The notes below the pieces were generated by a model that had not been told where the DNA came from, searched no databases, and saw nothing but the letters and a program-made list of their open reading frames with translations. Below, one piece after another: positions 14,771-21,667 of a stretch of DNA of 21,667 nt (position 1 is the first letter of the stretch; every line of letters starts with the position of its first letter). Source of the stretch: Coriobacteriia bacterium (GTDB lineage Bacteria; Actinomycetota; Coriobacteriia; Anaerosomatales; SLCP01); the NCBI GenBank assembly GCA_007125735.1, contig SLCP01000095.1:1-21667 (forward strand). The letters run 5' to 3'. A program made the translations under genes and the position numbers.

Positions 14771-16263
14771 TGGTGGCCGTCCGGGGACAGGCCTGCGTGC
14801 AGACCTCGACATTGCTCGGAACCGAGGCGATCCCTGTCGAGGTGCAGGTAGATGTCGGCAGTGGTCTTCCGGCTTTCACGATCGTGGGTCTCGGGGACAG
14901 CGCGGTTCTCGAGGCACGCGAGCGGGTGCGCACGGCCATCCGTTCGAACGGCTTTCGGTTTCCCAACGCGCGTGTGCTGGTCAACCTGGCTCCCGGACCC
15001 CTCCGGAAGCATGGTACCGGTTTCGACCTTCCCATCGCGTGCGCGGTCCTGCTTGCGACGGGCCAGGTACCGGGGGCCCGTATCGAAGGACGCCGTGTCG
15101 TCGGCGAGCTCGCACTCGACGGCACGGTGCGCTCGGTCCCGGGCATCCTGGCGCACGCCCTCGGAGCGAGGCGGGACGGTCTCGAGTTCTTGAGCGCTTC
15201 GGATGCAGCAGACGTGATCGATTCGCTCGGGGGTCTCGTCTACCGCCCGCTCGCATCACTTCGCGCCATCACGAACGGTGTGTCGCCCCGCACCGTCGCT
15301 TCTCGGCCATGGACGTCGTCATACGAGATCCCCGACCTGTCCGAGGTCGTGGGTCACAGCCATGCGAAACGCGCACTTGAGATCGCAGCGGCGGGCGGAC
15401 ACCACGTCCTCTTCATCGGTCCCCCAGGCTCGGGCAAGACCATGCTCGCCCGTCGACTGGCGGGGATACTCCCTCCCCTCGATGAGGAGGAACGCTGCGC
15501 CACCGCACTCGTCCACTCAGTGGCCGGTCTCGACGAGCGTCCGGTTCTAGCTGGCGTGCGGCCGTTTCGAGCTCCCCACCACAGCGCGTCGGTGGCAGGA
15601 CTCGTCGGTGGAGGTGCGCCACCGCGTCCCGGTGAGGTCAGCCTCTCCCACAACGGTGTGCTCTTTCTCGACGAGCTCCCGGAATTCGGGCCTGCCACTC
15701 TGCAGACGCTGCGCCAGCCGATGGAGGACGGCCACATCACACTCGTGCGCGCCGACGGGCGGATCCGCCTTCCCGCCCACTTCAGTCTCATTGGTGCGGC
15801 GAACCCGTGCCCGTGCGGACACTACGGCGACCCGGATCGAGAATGCCGATGCACGGAAGCGGTGGTATCCCGGTATCAGAACCGCATCGGTGGCCCGATC
15901 ATGGACCGCATCGATCTCGTGGTGGACGTGGAGCGCCTCGAGCCGGACCTGATGGTGAGAATGCCGGAGGGGGAGACAAGCGAACGCGTCGCGGACCGCG
16001 TGCTCGCTGCCGGCGAGCGCGCCGCCGCTAGAGGTCATACTCGTGAAGCAGCACTCTCGGGCAGCACGCTACTCGAGGCCTGCCGGATGAGCGCCGGCAC
16101 GACCGATCTCGTCGCCACCTTCGCGCGGAGCTATCGGCTCTCGGGCAGGGGGGTGACCCGACTGCTTCGTGTATCCCGAACGATCGCGGATCTCGAGGGT
16201 TCGGATGCCGTGGGCGAAGGACACGTCGTGGAGGCCGTGAGCTATCGAAAGCGTGAGGCGTGA
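14770..16263 (+). CDS. comM: ComM/YifB family AAA+ ATPase (Mg-chelatase-like)
   Basis: ComM is a hexameric branch-migration helicase that helps integrate DNA during natural transformation. This 497-residue homologue has an N-terminal Lon-protease-like domain without the protease site (about 20-140; IVGLGDSAVLEARERV, NLAPGPLRKHG). An AAA+ domain follows with Walker A GPPGSGKT (217-224) and Walker B FLDE (299-302), and then AANPCPCG and a cysteine-containing segment. The C-terminal domain includes SYRLSGRGVTRLLRVSRTIADL. The ATG at 14770 forms TGATG with the yraN stop, and only weak Shine-Dalgarno sequence is present, indicating coupling. Pairing with dprA supports a role in DNA uptake, though the protein also occurs in non-competent species. 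Confidence 0.93.
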   Translation: MVAVRGQACVQTSTLLGTEAIPVEVQVDVGSGLPAFTIVGLGDSAVLEARERVRTAIRSNGFRFPNARVLVNLAPGPLRKHGTGFDLPIACAVLLATGQVPGARIEGRRVVGELALDGTVRSVPGILAHALGARRDGLEFLSASDAADVIDSLGGLVYRPLASLRAITNGVSPRTVASRPWTSSYEIPDLSEVVGHSHAKRALEIAAAGGHHVLFIGPPGSGKTMLARRLAGILPPLDEEERCATALVHSVAGLDERPVLAGVRPFRAPHHSASVAGLVGGGAPPRPGEVSLSHNGVLFLDELPEFGPATLQTLRQPMEDGHITLVRADGRIRLPAHFSLIGAANPCPCGHYGDPDRECRCTEAVVSRYQNRIGGPIMDRIDLVVDVERLEPDLMVRMPEGETSERVADRVLAAGERAAARGHTREAALSGSTLLEACRMSAGTTDLVATFARSYRLSGRGVTRLLRVSRTIADLEGSDAVGEGHVVEAVSYRKREA

Positions 16264-17117
16264 TGGCAGCGACGGTCGACCGATGGGAGATCCGCTCCTC
16301 GGACCCCGAGTATCCCCCCAGCTTGAATGATCTCGATGACCCGCCACCCGTGCTGTACGGATATGGGGACCACACGATCCTCGGCGATGGGCTCGCCGTC
16401 ATCGGATCGAGGCGAGCGACTCCGTACGGACTGGCGTGCACCAAGCTGTTCGCGGGATGGGCTGCCTCGCGGGGGATAACCGTGGTATCGGGCGCTGCCA
16501 TCGGTTGCGACCTTGCGTCCCACCAGGCGGCGCTCGCTGCTGACGGCCCGAGTGTGGCGGTCCTGCCGTGCGGAGCAGACCAAGACTACCCCGTGCGCGC
16601 TGCTGGTGCCCTCGCGGCATTGCGGCTCCATGGAGCGGTTGTCTCCGAGGCTCCCTGGGGTAGTCCGCCGGCTCGGTGGACGTTCGTTCGACGCAATCGT
16701 CTGATCGCCGCTCTTTCGCGTGTCGTGCTGGTCGTCGAGGCGGGATTGCCAAGTGGGACGTTTACGACCGCCGACCATGCACTCGGTATCGGGAGAGAGG
16801 TCTTCGCTGTGCCCGGATCGATATTCGCTCCGGAGTGTCGCGGGTCGAATCGCCTCATCAGCCAGGGAGCCACACCTGTGACGGATGTCGCCGAGCTCGC
16901 CGAGGCGTTCGGCAGACAAAGCCTCCCGCTCGTCTGCCCGGTCGCGAGTTCCGACCGGGTCTTGTCGGCGATACGGACCGATCCCGCACGCCCCGACGAT
17001 CTAGCGCGCGAACTCGGTCTCGACATCGTGGACGTGGTGCGCGCCATAGGGCTTCTCGAGTTGCATGGTCGCATAGCTCGGTACAGAGATGGCAGGTACG
17101 GTCCGATCCAGGCGTGA
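16263..17117 (+). CDS. dprA: DNA processing protein DprA
   Basis: DprA binds incoming single-stranded DNA and loads RecA during transformation. The 284-residue protein has the Rossmann-like core: AVIGSRRATPYG (46-56), SGAAIGCDLASH (76-87), LPCGADQDYP (101-110), FVRRNRLIAALS (141-152), GREVFAVPG and GSNRLISQGA. A C-terminal winged-helix-like domain (about 231-280) follows. Many DprA proteins have an N-terminal SAM domain and exceed 350 residues; here only about 40 residues precede the core, so that domain is missing or vestigial. GAGG (16255-16258) favours the ATG at 16263 over the GTG at 16260. It is followed directly by trmFO, with no topA between. Confidence 0.94.
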   Translation: MAATVDRWEIRSSDPEYPPSLNDLDDPPPVLYGYGDHTILGDGLAVIGSRRATPYGLACTKLFAGWAASRGITVVSGAAIGCDLASHQAALAADGPSVAVLPCGADQDYPVRAAGALAALRLHGAVVSEAPWGSPPARWTFVRRNRLIAALSRVVLVVEAGLPSGTFTTADHALGIGREVFAVPGSIFAPECRGSNRLISQGATPVTDVAELAEAFGRQSLPLVCPVASSDRVLSAIRTDPARPDDLARELGLDIVDVVRAIGLLELHGRIARYRDGRYGPIQA

Positions 17118-17132
17118 TGCGCACGCTACAAT

Positions 17133-17157
17133 CGAACCGGTAGATACCTACGGTTCG
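17133..17157 (+). other. hairpin abutting the trmFO Shine-Dalgarno
   Basis: CGAACC (17133-17138) pairs with GGTTCG (17152-17157), and GTAG (17140-17143) pairs with CTAC (17148-17151) around ATAC, with one bulged G. The stem ends at the base before AGGAG (17158-17162). It could influence ribosome access to trmFO. A TACAAT (17127-17132) just upstream resembles a -10 box but lacks a -35. Confidence 0.4.
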
Positions 17158-17166
17158 AGGAGTGCG

Positions 17167-18528
17167 GTGAACGTAGAAACCTCTGTGACGATCGTCGGCG
17201 GCGGCCTGGCAGGGTGCGAGTGTGCACTCCAGCTTGCGACGCACGGCGTGCCTGTGACCCTCATCGAGATGCGACCGAACGCGATGACCCCTGCACATCG
17301 AACGGGGGCCCTCGGCGAACTGGTCTGCTCTAACTCGTTCAAGGGTACCGACCCGACGTCCGCAACGGGGACGCTGAAGCGCGAGCTGGACTCACTCGGG
17401 TCGCACATTCTCAGGATCGCTTGGGAGTGCGCGGTTCCGGCCGGAGCAGCGCTTGCAGTCGACAGGGAACGCTTCTCTCGCACGCTCACCGAGGCTGTGG
17501 AGTCACATCCACTGGTAGAGGTCGTGCGCGACGAAGCAACCTCGATCCCTGAAGGCGACGTCGTCATCGCCACTGGCCCGCTCACGAGCGCACCCTTCGA
17601 GGCAGCGCTCACGGAGTTGATCGGGGAGAAGAGGCTCGCGTTCTACGATGCTGCCGCACCGATCGTCGATGCGGCAACGGTCGACCAGTCTGTCGTCTTC
17701 GCAGCTTCACGCTACGACAAGGGCGAGGGCGCTGACTACCTCAACTGTCCGATGGACCGCGAGACATACGAACGTTTCGCCACCGAGCTGGTCGCCGCAC
17801 GTCGTGTGACGCGCAAGGAGTTCGAAACGGCGGAGTTGTTCCAGGCGTGTCAACCTATCGAGGAGGTGGCGCGCAGGGGGCTTGACGCGCCAAGGTTCGG
17901 CGCCCTCAAGCCGGTGGGTCTTACCGACCCGGCGACAGGCGAGCGCCCGTGGGCCGTCGTGCAGCTCAGGCCCGAGAATCGTGAGCGCACCGCGTACAAT
18001 CTCGTCGGCTTCCAGACGAACCTCACGTTCTCGGAACAGCGTCGCGTGTTCTCCCTGATACCCGGCTTGCACGACGCTGAGTTCCTCAGGTACGGCGTCA
18101 TGCATCGCAACACGTTCATTGATGCACCGCGGCTCCTCGACGCAACCCTCGCACTGCGCCACCATCGCCGCATCAGATTCGCAGGTCAGATCACGGGTAC
18201 CGAAGGTTACCTCGAAGCCGCCGCCAGCGGACTACTCGCCGCACGGGGCGTGATCGCCGAGCGCGCAGCAGCGGCCCCGCTGGTACTGCCTAAGACCACC
18301 GCGCTCGGTGCACTCATCTCCTACGCGACCAACCCCGAGACCGCCCCCTACCAGCCCATGCATGTGAACTGGGGCCTCGTTCCGCCGCTCGCGCCTCCGG
18401 TCCGAGGTAAACGTGCCCGATATGCCGCGTATGCCACCCGTGCGGCTAGAGAGCTTGCGGAGCATCTCCGGGCGACGGCCCTCGTGCGGCACGAGCCGGT
18501 TCCTGAGGGGAGAGCGCATGCCGACTGA
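17167..18528 (+). CDS. trmFO: tRNA (uracil-54-C5)-methyltransferase TrmFO, folate/FAD-dependent
   Basis: TrmFO makes ribothymidine at position 54 of tRNA using methylenetetrahydrofolate and FAD. The 453-residue protein begins with an FAD-binding segment, VTIVGGGLAGCECA (7-20). It has TGALGELVCSNS with Cys54, and FQACQPIEEVA with Cys228, matching the two functional cysteines of the Bacillus enzyme (53 and 226). The C-terminal QITGTEGYLEAAASGLLA and VNWGLVPPL are typical. GTG at 17167 is chosen by AGGAG (17158-17162) and by the conserved N-terminus; an ATG at 17089 would start inside dprA. It overlaps xerC by 11 bases. TrmFO is typical of Bacillota and uncommon in many Actinomycetota. Confidence 0.96.
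   Translation: MNVETSVTIVGGGLAGCECALQLATHGVPVTLIEMRPNAMTPAHRTGALGELVCSNSFKGTDPTSATGTLKRELDSLGSHILRIAWECAVPAGAALAVDRERFSRTLTEAVESHPLVEVVRDEATSIPEGDVVIATGPLTSAPFEAALTELIGEKRLAFYDAAAPIVDAATVDQSVVFAASRYDKGEGADYLNCPMDRETYERFATELVAARRVTRKEFETAELFQACQPIEEVARRGLDAPRFGALKPVGLTDPATGERPWAVVQLRPENRERTAYNLVGFQTNLTFSEQRRVFSLIPGLHDAEFLRYGVMHRNTFIDAPRLLDATLALRHHRRIRFAGQITGTEGYLEAAASGLLAARGVIAERAAAAPLVLPKTTALGALISYATNPETAPYQPMHVNWGLVPPLAPPVRGKRARYAAYATRAARELAEHLRATALVRHEPVPEGRAHAD
18505..18512 (+). promoter_or_regulatory. Shine-Dalgarno that fixes the xerC start
   Basis: GAGGGGAG sits 5 bases before the ATG at 18518. Upstream in-frame ATG codons (for example 18413) would place 35 extra Arg/Pro-rich residues deep within trmFO and are unlikely. 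Confidence 0.65.
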
Positions 18529-19435
18529 GCCCGAGCTGCAGGTCGAGCGCTTCATCACCCACATCTCTGTCGAGCGTGGGTACTCCTCGCACACGATCCG
18601 CGCCTACGAGGGCGATCTTCGTGACTACCTGGCGTGGAGTGAGCGTACCGGCACGGATCCTCACACACCCTCCGCCCGTGACATCCGCCGATACTTGGCG
18701 CACCTCGATGCCGCAGGTTACGCACGGCGCACCATGGCGCGGCGGCTAGCGTCGATTCGCGCATACTTCTCCTTCCTGCTCGAGGAGTCCGTTATCGCCG
18801 CCGATCCCACGCAGGGAGTCGGCACCCCGCGTACCGGGCGCCGGGTGCCCACGGTACTTCCGCCCACCGACATCCGCACGCTCCTCGACGCCCCCGACGC
18901 TTCGACCCCGATCGGCCTGAGGGACCGAGCCGTGCTCGAACTCTTGTACGCGACCGGTATCCGCGCAGCGGAGCTATGCTCCCTCACCGTATCCTCGCTC
19001 GAACTGTCGAGCGGCACCGTGCGCGTGTTCGGCAAAGGATCGAAGGAGCGTGTGGTCCCGGTGCATCGACATTGCATCGCTCGGCTGACGGAGTACCTCC
19101 GTCAGGGCAGGCCGGCACTCGTGAAGCGGCCTACAGACGCCCTCTTCCTGTCGTCGCGCGGCAACCCGCTCTCACCCGATGCGCTGCGCCGGCTCCTCAA
19201 ACGGCACCTTGTGGCGACGGGAGCATTGCAGAACTACTCGCCGCACGCGCTGCGTCACTCGTTCGCGACACACCTACTCGAAGCCGGAGCAGACTTGAGG
19301 ACGGTCCAAGAACTCCTCGGCCACGTTGCGCTCACCACCACGCAGTTCTATACTCACGTGAGCATGAAGCGGCTGCAAGACGTGCATAGACAAGCACATC
19401 CTCGAGCCGAGAGGAACCCGGGTATCGGCCGCTAG
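18518..19435 (+). CDS. xerC: tyrosine recombinase XerC
   Basis: Xer recombinases resolve chromosome dimers at dif sites. The 305-residue protein has an N-terminal SAM-like DNA-binding domain (about 5-90; YSSHTIRAYEGDLRDYL) and a catalytic domain with the full active site. Arg149 is in TGIRAAEL, Lys173 in GKGSKER, His243 and Arg246 in HALRHSF, His269 in LLGHVAL, and the nucleophile Tyr278 in QFYTHV. The family XerC/XerD subtype follows from the trmFO-xerC neighbourhood, known from Bacillota. No transposon or integron features surround it, so a housekeeping role is likelier than a mobile integrase. No dif-like site was recognised in the window. Confidence 0.9.
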   Translation: MPTEPELQVERFITHISVERGYSSHTIRAYEGDLRDYLAWSERTGTDPHTPSARDIRRYLAHLDAAGYARRTMARRLASIRAYFSFLLEESVIAADPTQGVGTPRTGRRVPTVLPPTDIRTLLDAPDASTPIGLRDRAVLELLYATGIRAAELCSLTVSSLELSSGTVRVFGKGSKERVVPVHRHCIARLTEYLRQGRPALVKRPTDALFLSSRGNPLSPDALRRLLKRHLVATGALQNYSPHALRHSFATHLLEAGADLRTVQELLGHVALTTTQFYTHVSMKRLQDVHRQAHPRAERNPGIGR

Positions 19436-19451
19436 CGAGGGGCGCATCTTG

Positions 19452-20234
19452 ATGAAGAACGACCCACGGACGGACGTGTCCGCCCTTTGGGCCACGTACA
19501 AGGAGACAGGTGACGCGAGCGCTCGCGAGCACCTGATACTCAACTACTCGCCCCTCGTGAAGTACGTCGCCGGGCGCATGTCTACGAGTCTGCCCCAGAC
19601 GGTCGATACCGCCGACCTTGTCAGCTACGGCCTCTTCGGCCTCATCGATGCGATCGAGAAGTTCGACATCGGGCGGGGCATCAAGTTCGAGACGTACGCG
19701 ATCGCCCGCATCAAGGGCGCCATCATCGATGAGCTCCGTTCGATGGATTGGGTTCCCCGATCGGTGCGATCGCGTGCGCGCGAGATAGAGAACGCGTACA
19801 TCGTCCTCGAGAATCGCCTACGCAGGGCTCCCTCAGATGCCGAGGTGGCCGAGGAGATGGGCATCACGCGTGACGAGCTCGGCGAGATCCTGTCGAAGCT
19901 GTCGTACACGTCGGTGGTCTCGTTCGAGGAGCTGTGGGTAGGCGGCGACCGGGACGAGCGCACCGATGCGGTCGCGTCGATACCCGATCACTCCGCCGAC
20001 GATCCGGTATCGATGTTCGAAAGCGTCGAGATGCGGGACATCCTCACCGGGGCGATCGAACGGCTTCCGGAGCGCGAACGCATCGTCATCGCGCTATACT
20101 ATTACGAGGGGCTGACGCTGAAGGAGATCGGTCGCGTGCTCGGGGTGACCGAATCACGGATAAGTCAACTGCACACCAAAGCCGTTCTACGGTTGCGGGC
20201 TCGGCTCCACTCCGCCCAGGTGTTCGTAGACTGA
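19452..20234 (+). CDS. whiG: WhiG/FliA-family RNA polymerase sigma factor
   Basis: This alternative sigma factor of the sigma-28 group directs RNA polymerase to motility or developmental promoters. The 260-residue protein has region 2 (about 29-100) with LILNYSPLVKYVAGR, DLVSYGLFGLIDAIEKFD and KFETYAIARIKGAIIDELR. Region 3 (about 108-180) follows, and region 4 (about 197-252) has LYYYEGLTLKEIGRVLGVTESRISQLHTK. It resembles Streptomyces WhiG along its whole length, including DWVPRSVR, and WhiG is likewise encoded near rpsB there. GAGGGG at 19437-19442 precedes the ATG; a TTG one codon earlier is also possible. A regulator gene follows 28 bases later. No anti-sigma gene is visible, so regulation and targets are unknown. 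Confidence 0.9.
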   Translation: MKNDPRTDVSALWATYKETGDASAREHLILNYSPLVKYVAGRMSTSLPQTVDTADLVSYGLFGLIDAIEKFDIGRGIKFETYAIARIKGAIIDELRSMDWVPRSVRSRAREIENAYIVLENRLRRAPSDAEVAEEMGITRDELGEILSKLSYTSVVSFEELWVGGDRDERTDAVASIPDHSADDPVSMFESVEMRDILTGAIERLPERERIVIALYYYEGLTLKEIGRVLGVTESRISQLHTKAVLRLRARLHSAQVFVD

Positions 20235-20250
20235 CCGTGAGTGCCCACGA

Positions 20251-20255
20251 AAGGA
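20251..20255 (+). promoter_or_regulatory. Shine-Dalgarno that fixes the response regulator start
   Basis: AAGGA lies 7 bases before the ATG at 20263 and only 1 base before the in-frame ATG at 20257, so 20263 is the likely start. Confidence 0.65.
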
Positions 20256-20262
20256 TATGCGG

Positions 20263-20856
20263 ATGTCCCAGCTGAGGATCCTCGTCGTCGAGGACACAAG
20301 GCTGCTGCGCAAGATCTACAGTGAGAAGCTTACGCAAGAGGGATACGACGTCGTGTCCGCCGGGGACGGGCTTGAAGCACTCGAAGTGCTGCGGTCCCAG
20401 CCGGTGGATCTCGTCCTTCTCGACCTCATCATGCCCAAGATGAGCGGCCTCGAGGTCCTCGAGTCCATGAAGAACGACCCCCGCATCAGCCAGGTTCCGG
20501 TACTCATCTTGAGCAACCTCGGTCAGCAATCCGACATCGAGCGCGGTCTGGAGCTTGGAGCGGTCGATTATCTGATCAAGAACGAGGCGAAGCCTGCCGA
20601 GGTCGCCGAGAAGATCCGGCTCACCCTCGAGTTCATGGCCGGTCGCGCGGCGAGCGCGACGTCGTATCGTCTCGTTGTCAAGGACCGCGAGATGGATGCC
20701 GACCGCCTCATCGAAGACGCTGGTCTTCCGCGCCGGTTCTGGTGCCCGGCGTGCGAAGTCGAACTCGTCATCGAGATCATCCCTCAGGCCGAGAAGCCCG
20801 GATGGTACGACGCACACATCCTCTGCCCAGCGTGCGCAAAAGAGTTCGGCGGGTAG
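20263..20856 (+). CDS. response regulator receiver fused to a C-terminal zinc ribbon
   Basis: The 197-residue protein begins with a CheY-like receiver (about 3-125). Acidic Glu10 and Asp11, phospho-acceptor Asp54 in LLDLIMPKMSG, switch Ser84 in LILSNLG and Lys106 in YLIKNE are all present, so phosphorylation looks possible. After a linker comes a small domain with two knuckles, CPAC (161-164) and CPAC (188-191), separated by 23 residues, a pattern that suggests one bound zinc. There is no recognisable helix-turn-helix, GGDEF or enzymatic output domain. It follows whiG by 28 bases and precedes the rpsB promoter region. No histidine kinase lies in the window. The zinc ribbon may bind protein or nucleic acid; its function is unknown and I give no gene name. 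Confidence 0.88.
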   Translation: MSQLRILVVEDTRLLRKIYSEKLTQEGYDVVSAGDGLEALEVLRSQPVDLVLLDLIMPKMSGLEVLESMKNDPRISQVPVLILSNLGQQSDIERGLELGAVDYLIKNEAKPAEVAEKIRLTLEFMAGRAASATSYRLVVKDREMDADRLIEDAGLPRRFWCPACEVELVIEIIPQAEKPGWYDAHILCPACAKEFGG

Positions 20857-20867
20857 CCGTTTCGCTG

Positions 20868-20876
20868 TGGTATGAT
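20868..20876 (+). promoter_or_regulatory. candidate extended -10 promoter for rpsB, with long leader
   Basis: TGG and TATGAT (20871-20876) make an extended -10 element 12 bases after the response regulator stop. No clear -35 is seen. Transcription from here gives an rpsB leader of about 115 bases (to 21000), which contains GC-rich short inverted repeats but no RNA motif I can name. Confidence 0.4.
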
Positions 20877-20986
20877 TCTCGGGCTCTTATCACACACGCC
20901 CGTCGACTCGTCCAGCGGGGTGCCTGCGCGTGAACGCGGAGGTCGCTGAAACGGGGATGACAGCGGGCGGAGGAAGAACCGAACAC

Positions 20987-20994
20987 AAGGAGGT
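20987..20994 (+). promoter_or_regulatory. near-consensus Shine-Dalgarno of rpsB
   Basis: AAGGAGGT, a near-complete match to the anti-Shine-Dalgarno, is 6 bases before the rpsB ATG. It fits a highly expressed ribosomal protein gene. Confidence 0.8.
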
Positions 20995-21000
20995 TGCACC

Positions 21001-21667
<667 letters not shown>

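Noticed and set aside
17127..17132. TACAAT as a trmFO promoter
   Set aside because: No -35 hexamer at 16-18 bases, no extended -10, and the predicted start would fall inside the hairpin; read-through from dprA is likelier.
18518..19435. xerC as an integrase of a mobile element
   Set aside because: The gene sits in a conserved housekeeping order, overlaps trmFO, and has no flanking repeats or cargo genes.

Overview
This is a dense, high-GC stretch of bacterial chromosome made of housekeeping genes, all on the + strand. The largest gap without a gene is about 150 bases, and no stretch over 300 bases is empty. I see no tRNA, rRNA, insertion sequence, prophage or CRISPR array. Gene content and order suggest a deep-branching Actinomycetota, for example Coriobacteriia or relatives. 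The reasons are strong GC bias, frequent GTG/TTG starts, a WhiG-type sigma factor just upstream of rpsB as in Streptomyces, and an acidic tail on ribosomal protein bS16. Several traits are more Bacillota-like: TrmFO, a FabK-type reductase, the order rnc-smc-ftsY, and an RNase HII with the Bacillus-type N-terminal extension. The taxonomic call is inference.

Layout: (1) 1-2968, end of a fatty acid synthesis operon: fabG (5' cut by the window edge), acpP, a FabK/nitronate monooxygenase-family flavoprotein, and fabF. (2) 2965-10220, RNA processing, chromosome organisation and protein targeting: rnc, smc, ftsY, a first signal peptidase I gene, and ffh. (3) 10263-12968, a ribosome and tRNA maturation operon behind a good sigma-70-type promoter: rpsP, a KH-domain gene (khpA), rimM, trmD and a second signal peptidase I gene. 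(4) 13028-13518, rplS as its own unit with a promoter and a terminator-like hairpin. (5) 13560-19435, nucleic acid maintenance and uptake: rnhB, yraN, comM, dprA, trmFO, xerC. (6) 19452-20856, a regulatory pair: a WhiG/FliA-family sigma factor and an unusual response regulator whose receiver is fused to a four-cysteine zinc ribbon. (7) 21001 to the end, rpsB, cut by the window edge.

Coupling is tight. Eight gene pairs overlap (fabK/fabF, fabF/rnc, smc/ftsY, rimM/trmD, trmD/lepB, yraN/comM, comM/dprA, trmFO/xerC). The SRP GTPases FtsY and Ffh flank a signal peptidase, so targeting and cleavage of secreted proteins appear co-expressed. ComM and DprA together indicate handling of incoming single-stranded DNA.

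The most unusual item is the receiver plus zinc-ribbon protein between whiG and rpsB. Next are the four-cysteine cluster in the FabK-like enzyme, an Asn at a metal-binding Asp position in RNase III, two signal peptidases interleaved with SRP genes, and several hairpins lying against Shine-Dalgarno sequences. I saw no wholly new multi-gene system.
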